DNA from: Onchocerca lupi
Lineage: Eukaryota; Nematoda; Chromadorea; Rhabditida; Onchocercidae
Reading direction: 5' to 3'
Length of the DNA: 64,000 nucleotides
NCBI GenBank assembly: GCA_028564675.1
Contig: JAOVVO010000456.1
Location: 1 to 64,000 of the forward strand
Shown here: positions 47,110-58,000 of the stretch, one piece after another
Numbering within the stretch: the stretch's first letter is position 1
Layout of the letters: each line of letters begins with the position of its first letter
Made by a program: the position numbers and the translations under genes
The notes under the pieces: generated by a model
Database searches by the model: none
The model's input: only the letters and a program-made list of their open reading frames with translations
Told to the model about the DNA's origin: nothing

Positions 47110-49275
47110 GTATACGTACTGCATAGATTTATATGGGACCTAATTAAATAATGAAAAAAAAGATAATTAAGTAATGAAAAACCTAATTTAAGTAATATAT
47201 GGAACCCATTAGCAATCATTTGTTATTTAGTTACCCGGTGATGTTGATCGGTGCTTAGAAATGACGGGTGCAAGTGCGGTAATGAGTGCTGAAGGTATCC
47301 TTTCGAATCCGTATCTATTTGAAAAACGACACGAAGTAAATTGGATTGCAGCTCGGGAATATCTAGATTTTGCAGAACGTTACGAATCTACTATCAGTGC
47401 TGTACGGGCTCACTTATTTCGCATATGTCATCATAGGTTTGGTTGTTATTGTTATATTGTTTTTGCTTATCCACTATTATCACTGATATTGACAAGAATC
47501 ATTCCTGTTAACCCAGAGAACTTATTATCTAGATGATGCATATCTTGATTTTCTGTGAATTCCCTGAAAAAGACTTACGATATTAGCCGTTGATTGCTTC
47601 ATTTAACTTATTTAATTGAAGATAACTTTTTGTATTTCGGATTCATTTTTTTTCTGAATTTAGTGATCAATTCTTTTTCTTAACTTCCTTGAAATTTCTG
47701 GAAAATTTTAGTGCTATCTTTCCAGTGTTATTATTGATGAATTCTTCGGTTAGAAGAATTACAGTTTGTTACAAATTATTAATTGAGGAATTAAAGAAAT
47801 GATTATTGTTGGGAAAAATTTCTTCGAAAACATCGAAGATAATTTCAGTTTATTGGAATATAGCGATTTGCGTGAACGTTTGTCATATATTTGCTCTATG
47901 AAAGAATTTCGTCAAATTTTGGACGATTTGGAAAGGCGTGTTTTTCAGTTGGTTTCAAGCTCAGGATTGGAGTTTACAGGTACACATTTTCACATTATTT
48001 TGAAGTTGTAATGTTTTGATGTTGTTGATTAATAGTAATTATCAGGGAATGGAGGCTTACACACTTGTTTTTAGGTTTCTTTTCCGTATCTATTCGATAG
48101 AAAAAAATTTTATTTCACCTTTTGTTTGCAGAAGTGAAAGCAAAAGCTGTGGCTACCTCGCCCACATCGATGCCTCATTGGATCTGTAAACCCTATTATC
48201 GTCCAGTGCGCAATGATTCATCTGTTTCTGATTCTCTCTATCGTGAACGACGACGAGCAGAACTTGATGCTTTGGCTCAGAAGACTGGTCTTTCCAAGAG
48301 GCAGTTGCGTAAGCGTGAAAAGCGGAAAGTAAGTAATTATCAGTACATCCATAGTTACTAAAAAGTTGTGCCATCATAATAAGAAAGTTATAACTTTTAG
48401 ATCAGGAATGATTTTCCCTTTTTGTATTTTGCATTATATTTCGAAAAATAAAAATAATTTTATTATGAGCTAACATAATCTTTAATGCAAACTATATCGT
48501 TCTTATATATTTCCAAGGAATCCTTACAATTCTTTTTATAAACGGATCCTTTCTGTTGAAGATTAACCATGAATTATATATTCTCAGAAGCGAAAAAAAC
48601 ACATGTTTCGAGAATTTTAAGTAAATGAAAAAGCTTATAAGACATTGATAGCTGCCACTTTTTGTCTTTGGACACTTAGAGCTTTGCTCATATCTAAATT
48701 TTTAAACTTTGTCTTTAGATCAGGCTGAATTACAGATTGAAGATCGCAAGGAGCAGTGCAAGAATCAAGCTTATTCGAAGTGTTTACGTTGTAATTTACC
48801 AGCCAGTCAGGACTGTACATTCGTTTATTGTAGGAATTGTTGTCGTTTCAAAGCCGCGATAGAACGAAAAGACTGTAAAAGTTTGTTATTGTTATTTTCA
48901 TTTTATATAAAAAATTTCGTTTCCTCTTTCGAAGGCTTGCAGTGGAGTATGTATTTCATTGCCTTTCATTATACTTCAAAAAATAGTCCTAATTGATGGA
49001 TAAATTAAAAGAATCTTTGCATAATAGACTTCATTTTGGTGATTTCTCGCGCCAAAATTTTAATTTCTCCGACTTGTTTTCGGCAACGTGAAATCGTTAT
49101 ACGAATGCTCAAGTGATTCTAATGATTTTGGCAATGTTTGTTACTATAGATAAAGCTTTCGAAATTTTCAGCACACAATTTCCATTTTGCTACAAAGATT
49201 CCGTGGTGTTATCGTGAACATGATGGTACAACGACAATTGTAACAACGCTAATTTCTGGAGTAATGGGATTGTAG
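44467..49275 (+). CDS. DUS1L: tRNA-dihydrouridine(16/17) synthase, DUS1L type
   Basis: Exons in consistent phase: 44467-44541, 45343-45509, 45812-46091, 46428-46543, 46817-46967, 47231-47436, 47849-47979, 48132-48328, 48724-48880 and 49172-49275 (527 aa). The enzyme reduces uridine to dihydrouridine in the tRNA D-loop using FMN and NAD(P)H. The Dus barrel shows APMVDQSELAFR, PLIVQFCANN, DLNLGCPQ with the catalytic Cys, AKRGHYGAYLQ, VHGRTREQRGP, VNGNIQ and SAEGILSNPYLF. A DUS1L-specific tail follows: HWICKPYYRP, a basic KRQLRKREKRK stretch, and a Cys cluster (KCLRC...YCRNCCR...DC) resembling a zinc-binding module. Length and order match human DUS1L closely. The first exon (MSRMKSTTEESEE..., donor GTGAGT) is less certain: exon 2 starts after CCTTAG with TAC then ATG (45346), so a trans-spliced mRNA starting at 45346 would give 501 aa. 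Exon 48724 needs the inner acceptor GATCAG; the outer TTTAG breaks the frame. Confidence 0.92.
45341..45345 (+). promoter_or_regulatory. Acceptor just before internal ATG of DUS1L
   Basis: AATTCCTTAG ends at 45342 and the ATG is at 45346, preceded only by TAC. It may be a cis acceptor for the exon at 44467-44541 (phase 0, open frame) or a spliced-leader acceptor for a shorter transcript; both are compatible with the sequence. Confidence 0.5.
47075..47107. repeat. (AT)n microsatellite in DUS1L intron
   Basis: About 33 bases of uninterrupted AT dinucleotides in the intron between exons 46817-46967 and 47231-47436. It creates Tyr/Ile-repeat false frames on both strands. Confidence 0.9.
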
Positions 49276-49664
49276 GAAATTCAATTTAGCTGTTGTGTTG
49301 CACTTACTTTTCTTATTGATTATTAAGAATTTATTTTGACATATTCTTTCTTGTAAGTTGCATTCGGTGGATTTCTTTCTTCGTTTTGTTTATTCTTACA
49401 GTTCACTTTTGTTATGTTTAGTTTGTAAAATTAAAACTTCTTCATTGATTTTCTTTCTATGAACGGTAACTAATTTTAAAGATACTGTTGTTATGTTGTC
49501 AATTTCTGAATAAGCACAATGCTGTCTCTATTTGATTATAGAAGGACTTTTTAATTTTAAAATGATGTTTTGTGTCATTGATTTTGATCCAGTTTTTTTC
49601 CAACAATCACTCTTCGTATTCGGTGAAATGAGTTACATGTTGAATTGAATCGTTTTTCATAACA

Positions 49665-49670
49665 AATAAA
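49665..49670 (+). terminator. Polyadenylation signal AATAAA of DUS1L
   Basis: A canonical AATAAA in AACAAATAAAGTTTG, 390 bases after the stop codon. Confidence 0.55.
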
Positions 49671-50211
49671 GTTTGTACTGTTGAAATATGGAAGTTAACT
49701 TTTTGCACAGTTTGGATTTGCTGTGTTCTATACTTGAGCTGTCTTAGATCTTTTAATAAATGCTTGACCAATAAATATAAAGCTTTTATGATTTTCGAAA
49801 ATTTTTTTTCAATCCTTTACTTTCTGTGATGTTGATTATTGCTTAATGATATATTTTAAGAACCCTTGTCAGTTCAGTCCCTTTTATTTTATTTCTTGGT
49901 ATACTCCCATTTCTATGCAGAATTTATTTATTTATTTATTTATTTATTTTTTTTTTGTTCGGCTCTAAAACATTCTGCACTTGACGAAAGTGCTTCCATA
50001 AAAAGTCATAAATTATTGGGAATATTGCTCCTTACCATTATGCGATGCTTAATATAATTTATTCTTATTTACTCATCCGAATCAAAATGAATAGCTAGGC
50101 GCGTCGCATGGCATAAAAAATTAGTTCGAGCATAGCGATTATAAGGAAATAGCATAAGTTGTTGCCATGTTTTATTCCTATATGTTAAAGTGCAATTCTT
50201 GATGAAGTGTT

Positions 50212-50232
50212 TGTCTTCAGAGTATTTGAACA
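50212..50232 (+). promoter_or_regulatory. Probable spliced-leader acceptor of PSMB4
   Basis: TTGTCTTCAG ends at 50220 and is followed by a 12-base leader and the ATG at 50233. No upstream exon is needed for a complete protein, so trans-splicing is the simplest reading. Confidence 0.6.
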
Positions 50233-51906
50233 ATGTACACACAGCAGTGTTTGTCGTTTTCCGAAGTTGAAAGAACTACGTAAGTTTTTTGTCGTTTTCG
50301 CAGTGACTAGATGTTCCATTTTGTGTTACCATGGAGTTTGAAGATGAGTGCATTTTACAAGAAAATCTAATCTCTAATCTTTAAGATCATTTTAAAAAGT
50401 AAATATATTACAAGAGTTTTGACGCAGCCCAAATATTTAATGCAAGGACGTTGAGACACTAATGTTATTTATTGCGTAATTAGTGGCTTGGATGAGAGAA
50501 TTTGACAGTGGAACTTTTGAGTTTCAGGAAAACAAAATTAGATTTCAATTCCTATATAATAATTAGCAGGGCTTATCAATTTTTTTTTTTTTTTTATCAG
50601 GAATCCGACATGTACAGGAACAACGGTTTGTGCTTTGGCATATGATGGTGGTGTTGCTGTGATGAGCGATCGTCTTGTTTCATATGGTAAAATGGCTCGG
50701 TATCGCCACATCACTCGTCAGTATCGTGTTAATAATCATGTCATTATTGCATTCGGTGGTGATCATGCTGATTTCCAATGGTTGCAAAATGTCATCGAAA
50801 GACAGGTATTCGCATTTTTTCGAAAGGATAAGGCAGAGAGTTGCTATTAGGAAGTACTTTCTGATTATTCAGTGCATAAAATTTAAAAATTATTCCAGTC
50901 TATGCTGTTTTTTAAAAAACGTTTTGAACGCACAAGCGCATTCTATTCCTATAATAACTTTCTGTTTTGAAATTAATGTAATTAAAAATATTTTTTTGCG
51001 CAGACATGTGAGTTGAAATCGCACGATCCCAATGCTGATTTAAGTCCAAAAATGTTACATGGCTTCTTGACATCGTTGCTTTATTATCGTCGTACACGAA
51101 TGAACCCACTTTGGAATACATTAGTAGTTGCTGGAATGCAAGCTCAAAATGAGCAACTTGAGCCGTTCATTGGCGTTATCACTTCTAGGTATCCTCTTTC
51201 AAGTATTTTATACATTTAGGCAATACAGTTGTATCTGCCTCTTTAAATTCTTTAAAAAATGTATTAGCAGGTATACTTTTTATTGTTTTCAAAAATTGCT
51301 CTATAAATTTTGAGTTTTTCTTAATTCTCTATATTTTCAAAGTTTTTCTATCCTTCTTAAAAAATTTGAACCATTTTTTCGCTTGAAACTGTAGTTTTTT
51401 TCTTATAGGGGCGTAGCATATCGAACAAAGAGCGTTGCTACCGGTATAGGTGCTATGTTGCTAAATCAGGTCATTGAGACAGAACATCGAAAGAACGATG
51501 GAAAACTGTCAAAAGAACAGGTATTTTTGATAGCTTTTTTGAGTAATAAGAAGATTAAATTAGATTAAATTTATTAAACTAGATACTGTATTTTCGAAAT
51601 TATTTTATTGATTATTCTAGAAAATCTCTGATATAATAAATTATAAACTTTCTTCCAGGCTATTGAAATATTGCGTAAAAGTCTGGAATTAAGTATTTAT
51701 CATGATTGCGTTGCTGACAACGAATTTGAAATTTCGACTGTTGACAAAGATGGTGTTCAACTGGGAGTGCCGGAAGTAAATATTCCAAACGTTACTTTTA
51801 TAATTTGCTGAACTTTATTTTATTTTCTATCCTAAAACTTTTCCATCTGTTTCAGGTTATCGCTGGAAACTGGGATATTGCGGAATATAACTGTGATTAT
51901 CAGTGA
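50233..51906 (+). CDS. pbs-7: 20S proteasome subunit beta-7 (PSMB4 / PBS-7)
   Basis: Six exons in phase: 50233-50279, 50601-50805, 51004-51188, 51409-51520, 51659-51775 and 51856-51906, giving 238 aa, the usual size. It is a structural, non-catalytic beta subunit of the 20S core that also helps half-proteasomes dimerise. Hallmarks are NPTCTGTTVCALAYDGGV at the propeptide/mature junction, SDRLVSYGKMARYRHI, RVNNH, GGDHADFQWLQ, RRTRMNPLWNTLVVAG, GVAYRTKSVATG and GNWDIAEY near the C-terminus, all in PSMB4 order. The MNPLWNT block is diagnostic for this subunit within the beta family. The short N-terminal extension (residues 1-16) is the expected propeptide. It follows DUS1L on the same strand and probably receives a spliced leader, so co-transcription is possible. 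Confidence 0.96.
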
Positions 51907-51962
51907 TGCATTATTGATACATTATTTTTTTAAAGCATTATAGCTCCGAAATACTTGCGTTA

Positions 51963-51968
51963 AATAAA
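51963..51968 (+). terminator. Polyadenylation signal AATAAA of PSMB4
   Basis: AATAAA in GTTAAATAAATATTAG, 57 bases after the TGA at 51904-51906. It is close and canonical. Confidence 0.65.
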
Positions 51969-54493
51969 TATTAGTCCATCAAAAATGGAAAAGGTTAATT
52001 TTCATAATATAAATTTTTCATAAAATAAAATGAATTTCTTCATGATCCCTTAATATGATTTACAGCGGAAAGATACTGCATGTAATTTCAATGTCTGTTG
52101 TTGTATTACTTATAATCCACTGATTATCAGGAAAAGCATGAGCTAAACGATGATCATACATTTTCAAAAGTTATTTTAGTGCGTACATCATTGTATACGC
52201 AATTCTTTTATGTCAAAAATATTACGATGTTAATGTCGGTTTTAGTTAACTGCAATACGATGATTCAAATTGAATTAATTGAAATTTGCTTTATCTTGAT
52301 ATATTTTACTAAATAAAATTGAGTATAACACTAAAACATTTTGCTTATCAAAACATTTTCGTCTACAACGATTTTATGCTGAGTGCTTAAAGAAAAAAAA
52401 ACATCGCAAGTTCCTTTTAAACTTCCCCATAAAGAATAAGTTTTGAAAATTTTTAGAGAAATCTTGTGAGCTTCATTTATTTTTCTTCTTTGATCTTTTT
52501 ATTTCTGCTAGTAATGAACGGAGCGATGCTTTTATTTAATATTTGAATAAAGTCCGGAGAGTTCGAATTGGTAATCACAGCTTTCATATAATACCAGAGA
52601 AAGATTGGAATAACGTTAGTGTTGAAAGTGGCTCGCTAATAAGAAATATTGTCTTAGGCATCAGTAATATCTTCAAAGGTAAAAGTTCTTGTGATCAAGG
52701 ATGTGTGGAAGATTGTTATGCGGCTCAAAGATTTCATTATCCAATTAATGAATGCTTTGAAAAAGATTGGAAATTTTCTCATAATGTCGTTTCTATTTTT
52801 TCATTTTTTTTCTTTTTTCTTTTTTCATTTTGTTAAAAACAGTATCGCTGAAAAGAAAGAAAGGAAAAGAATTTTCTCTTGGGATAGAAATGACACATGA
52901 AAGAAGAATTTTTAGCCATTCTGCGGGTCTTACTAAAATGCGGTGAAGCTTGTTTTTCTAGTTTTCTTTTTTTTGTTAGGATGATTAATTTTTAAGAAAA
53001 CTGGAAACTAGAATTGCAGAAAGGCTATCCTTCCGGTATATTCTCTAAACAGTGACAGCAATGTTGGGTAAGAAAGTTTTCATTGTAAAGTCAGCAGTCT
53101 TGGAATCTAATTCTTTTTTTGAATTTTTTGCATGTGGAAATTTCATATGGTCTTTAAAAATCTCTTGTAAACTAATGCGTTACAATCTGGTCTCTAATTT
53201 CAAAATTTACAATTAAAGGAATTGATAGTTAGAAGATTCTGTGAATATTTCCCTCAAGGAAGATAGTATTCCAAGATGGCCTTTATCGATTGAAACTTGC
53301 TAAAATTTCGTTAATAGAAGTTTGCTTAGCAGCAAATGAAAATAATAGTGTGAAGGAGAAAAGATGCTTTATTTATTGATAATTGCAATAATCATAAAAT
53401 TGTTGGGTGAATTATGTGATTAAACAATGGTAATGGAGCATCATTTATATATGACATTTTCTATTTTGATTTGTGATAATTAGCTGATAGGATATGAATA
53501 GGATATGCTAGTGATAGTACTGACCTTGGTGATATACATTTAAAACTATAGCAACATATCAACATTGATAGCAGTGAAGTGATAGTAGTAGTGATAGTAG
53601 TAATGTTACAAATGAGAATGTCTAACAATCATTATCACTATGGAAATATTTCTTCAATTATTTGCGATGGATGAATAGGAAGAGGCAATGAATTTCCCAT
53701 TCAAATAATGTATCGAATGTTATGAATTTTGGCATAGCTGGAAGGAAACTGTAAAATTTTCAAAAAAAAAAAAAACAAGATATTCGAAATGACGACAAAT
53801 AATTCTCAGCTAAACCCACGAAGAAATTTATCAACATTTAAAGTGAATATGATTGTCATGCCTATCGTTAATTATCATCATCATCATCATCATTTCTATC
53901 GGCATCAGCTGCAGCAATAATGGCAATAGTGAGAGCAATTGTTTATCATCATTATGATTATCATAATTTATTGTCATTATTTTCATTACTCAGTCGTCAT
54001 GTTCATTATCTATTATCATCAGTCATCATCGCTATCTTTTCAAATTTTTGTTTTTATAAGACATTAATTGTTGTTAGTTAGTAATAGCGCGATAATTCAG
54101 GTTTCTGATGAAAATATTGGATGAGAAGTGCTCTTTTCAGTCATCGATTCCATTCCATTCGGGTAAGTTGTAGACAAGGTGTGTTATTATAGGAAGTACA
54201 ATGAATGCTTGACGGTGCTTGACGGTTGATGGTGTTGGTGGTGGTGGTGGTGGCGGTTGTTCTTTGCACCTATCTTTTTTCCCCTTCCAACCGTCGTCTC
54301 TTCTCCTGACAAATTTCTGATTAAAACTTTCCGAACTGAACTGCTGCTGCTGATGACGATGAATGAAGGATGGGAACAAGTCGTGTTGTTTGTTATTATT
54401 ATTTAAAGAAGCTGCTATTGCCGATGTTTGGTAATGATGATGGCAAGTAGGTAGCTCTCTTGCAATGTTATTATATAACCGGTGCTACTATTA

Positions 54494-54548
54494 CCTCCTC
54501 TTTTTCCTCCTCTTCCTTCCTCTTTTCCTCCTCCTTTTCCTCCTTCTT
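54494..54548. repeat. Pure polypyrimidine/polypurine tract, 55 nt
   Basis: Every base from 54494 to 54548 on the plus strand is C or T (CCTCCTC/TTCC words). Such tracts can form triplex H-DNA. The Pro/Leu-rich plus frame and Gly/Lys-rich minus frame here are compositional. Confidence 0.85.
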
Positions 54549-54907
54549 GTCTCCAATTCTTGATGACACTTTTGTCTCCTCTTATCCCAATCATCAATTA
54601 TGATCATTATTATCAACATTATTGTCACCAAATTGTTGTCATCGACTCGTCGCAGTTGATACTCTTTGCTGCTATTTTCTGTTTATTACAGAATCTATCT
54701 CTCTGCTGTTTGCTTCATCTATATTCTTTCTAAAAATTCTTCCCTGATATATTATTGTTAGCTTCATTCAAAAATCCATCTTCAAAAAGCTTCATCAAAA
54801 TTCTTCACATGATTCTTTTGAATAGTTTTGAAATTCTGTCCACTCAACCCATCCATCCACATTTCTCCGTCATTTCGGCAAGACCGGACGTGCCGAAGGC
54901 GATTTCA

Positions 54908-54927
54908 CCCCCCCCCCCCCCTCCCCC
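54908..54927. repeat. Poly-C tract
   Basis: Fourteen C, one T, then five C, in an otherwise AT-rich window. The length may be imprecise. It sits in a locally GC-rich patch with a GGACGTGCCGAAGGCG flank. Confidence 0.85.
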
Positions 54928-55019
54928 ATAAAGGTAGTTGTAGTAGAAGTACCTTATTCGATTACATTACATTAGACGAGATAGGATGGGTAGGAAACTG
55001 ATCGGTCGGTCGATCGGTT

Positions 55020-55044
55020 CATCCATCCATCCATCCATCCATCC
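55020..55044. repeat. (CATC)n tetranucleotide repeat
   Basis: Six ATCC/CATC units, followed by a GC-rich imperfect hairpin (CCGCGGG...CCCGCGG, about 55047-55070). A second shorter array of the same word lies at 55207-55224. Confidence 0.85.
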
Positions 55045-58000
55045 ACCCGCGGGTTGATGTAGCCCGCGGCAACCCGAGACAAGCCATACTTATGGGCGTC
55101 ATCAGACGATCCCAATGTCATTGCACCAGCATACAACAACTAGAAGTCACACCATTAAAGCCATCTATCAGTACCATCATCGCTTCATCGCCCATGTCCT
55201 ACTTTTCCATCCATCCATCCATCCACCCAACTTTACCTAATTTTTTTTTCCTTTTTTTTTTTGATAAAATCAACTTTTAACCGAATTATCTCTCATTTTT
55301 CCCATTTTTCTGCAATCAAAAATTCACTCAACTTAAGCCATTACTACTATTATACAACTTAAAGGCCATAAAAATTATATTACTGCAAGTAATTATATTA
55401 CTGCAGTTAATGCATGATATTATTTGTTTTCCTTTTCATGATACCTAAAATAAGTAATTTTGTTATGATACCTAACTTATGAGTAACTTTGTTTTATTAT
55501 GATACCTAACCTATAGGTAACAACTATTACTGGGATTTTGATGGCTTCCTATTCTACTTGGTGATGGATACATTTACGAGAAGTATATTACAATGGGAAG
55601 TGAAATTTTGAGCTCACAAAGAAGATACTTTGACTTTCCATTTTTAGAAATATTACTAGGCTTGCTAGGCTAGGCCAGGTAGACATTTAGTCTATAGATT
55701 AGGTAATGCAAGAAACTAAAGTATCATTTTATTCCATTTGAATAATATGTGAAGAAATACAAAAGAGTGAAAGCAATAAACAACATCATTACCAATGAAA
55801 TGAGATGAAATAGAGAGAAATATAAAAGTCTAGAAACATGCCTAGCATGTCCTCCTCATAAACTAAAATCAATACTTCGAACTAATGCATAAATTAGTCC
55901 ACAACAGCCATTTCATCCTAACTCTTTGCCAACATCTGAATCTTTAGAAATCGAAATGCAGAATATTCAAACATGAAACTTTCCGGTAATTTTCCACTGC
56001 AAAATCTTTGAAAATTGTATTTGAATAAAGTATATTTAACGTTATCGATGCTGTACTTTTGGAAAGATCAAATTTTGATGACACTCAGCAATAAGATTCA
56101 TAAAATTTGACTCGGCTAATCTTTCAGATGCCTTTTATCATGATCCTTCTGTTTGTCTTTTAAGGAAAAAAAAAAGTTTTTCGAAAATTCTGACTAATTT
56201 TCTACAACTTTCAAACTTCTCAATAAGGAGAAATTTATGAAAATGAATCATTTTAATATCCCAAATTTGTGATTCGTGATGATGGAAAAAAGTAGTTAGA
56301 CATTTTTAAATGGAGATGTTAACAATTGGCTGTTTTCTGTTATTCAACGATGTTAGGCCAATTTGAATGTAATTTTATGCTTCTAATATTTAAATCCATT
56401 TAAAGTTGTGGCAAAATTCCTGAATAATCAAGAATCCCAATGGGTTTTCTTCGTGCATAGTTGCATGTTCAATGGCATGCAGTTATTGCTACTAACGTAG
56501 AATCTTTCGTGAATCCGAATGGCATCATCGATTGATAGTTTGCTTACGTGATTTTTCTTATTAATCGTTCATTTCTTAAAATATCTTTCTTTTTTTCTTC
56601 AGAAGTGTCCATTCCATCATGATCGGTCGTAGATGACCAATACTGCACTAGTCAGTCAGGTCGAGTCGTTTGCACTATTCAGACAGAAGTGCACTATTTG
56701 GCGATATTGCACTCGTCCCGGCCTGAGTGTTAGTTGCTGCTGACCTTTCACCTGTCATCTGGCCCACTTCCCAACCACTTTTTTTTTTGCAATTCATTGT
56801 TCCAGTGAATTTAATCGAAGGCTATTCTTAATCTTTTGAGCATATTCGCTTTTAAAGCCTGATTAATTTAAAAAACTAAATATAATTTTACCAGTCATTT
56901 TCATTGGCCTGATTTCATATTTCTGCAATATTCCAAATGCTGAAATCAAATTTATAATCTGTTTTTGATGAGTGAAGCAAGCCAGGTAAGTGATTTTATG
57001 TTTCTAGCATTTTTTGTTAATAAATAAGGAAAAAGCATATTTTTAGGATTAAATGCTTTTCTCTTTAGCCATATAGAAATACAAGAACAACGCTGTACGC
57101 AAGCCTAGGCTCAATACCAAACTGCTCATATGGCAAATATCCAATGAAATATTATAAGTTCAAAGTCTGAACTTTTGTTGATGTTTTCAATACTTCTCAC
57201 CAATGCATCTATTTTTGTTTATTTTTCAATGTGTTGTTAAGTTAATCTTAAAGTAAACATCATTTTCGGGAATTATGTAGCCACAAATTTTGTTTTCCTG
57301 TTCCTTTCTGATCTCTAAATATCATTTGATTGTGTTTTTTTCAGTTGAATTCTTTAATTGGGGAATGCAAATTAAAAATGGAGCCCAGAAATGATATAGA
57401 AGAAGTCTAGAAGTGATATATGAACAAATTGACATTTGTTTTATACAAGCTGATCATTAATCTATTAAAGTTTCAGCTTCCACCTGTTATTGTAATTTTG
57501 GAATTCAATCATTCCATCCGTCCATCTGACCTATTAAAAGTTTCAGCTTTAATTCAACGTTTGGTTCAATTTATTTAAAATTTTAACTTTCTGTTACTGT
57601 AATTTGGAATTCAATCATATCATCTACTAAAAACTACCTTTACTACAATACTCAATAAACGATCCATATTGGATTTTATTAAATTATCGCTATATCTATC
57701 TGTTTATGTATTACCTATCTTAACATCCTGTAATCTTGAGTACTGAACTTCAAAAACTTATTTTAATTTTGTATCTAAACTAATTTTAACTCTTATTTAG
57801 ACTATATTGTTGAATAATTTTGATGAATTTTTTAAAGATTTAAAATATTTTATATTATAGCTTTAATAATATACTCATATGAAGATCTAATTAAGAAAAG
57901 AATTGTTAGAAAAAATTTAATTACCGTATATGATTTTTTTCTCTTCTGTTTTTTTTATATTCATTGCCAACAGATGGAGTTGTTTTGTAGAAATTGAAAT

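Larger units (their letters stand above)
49276..50232 (+). other. Intercistronic region DUS1L to PSMB4
   Basis: It holds the DUS1L 3' UTR with AATAAA at 49665-49670, a (TTTA)n tract at 49923-49950, and the putative spliced-leader acceptor of the next gene ending at 50220. No coding exon is supportable. From poly(A) signal to acceptor is about 550 bases, long for a C. elegans operon but possible for a filarial one. Confidence 0.6.

Noticed and set aside
48719..48723. Outer acceptor TCTTTAG for the DUS1L exon at 48724
   Set aside because: It shifts the frame and loses the Cys-rich tail; the inner GATCAG acceptor restores the phase.
54137..54597. Minus-strand frames with poly-Pro and Gly/Lys-rich stretches
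   Set aside because: They are produced by the GGT-rich patch and the pure pyrimidine tract; there are no splice signals or conserved features.
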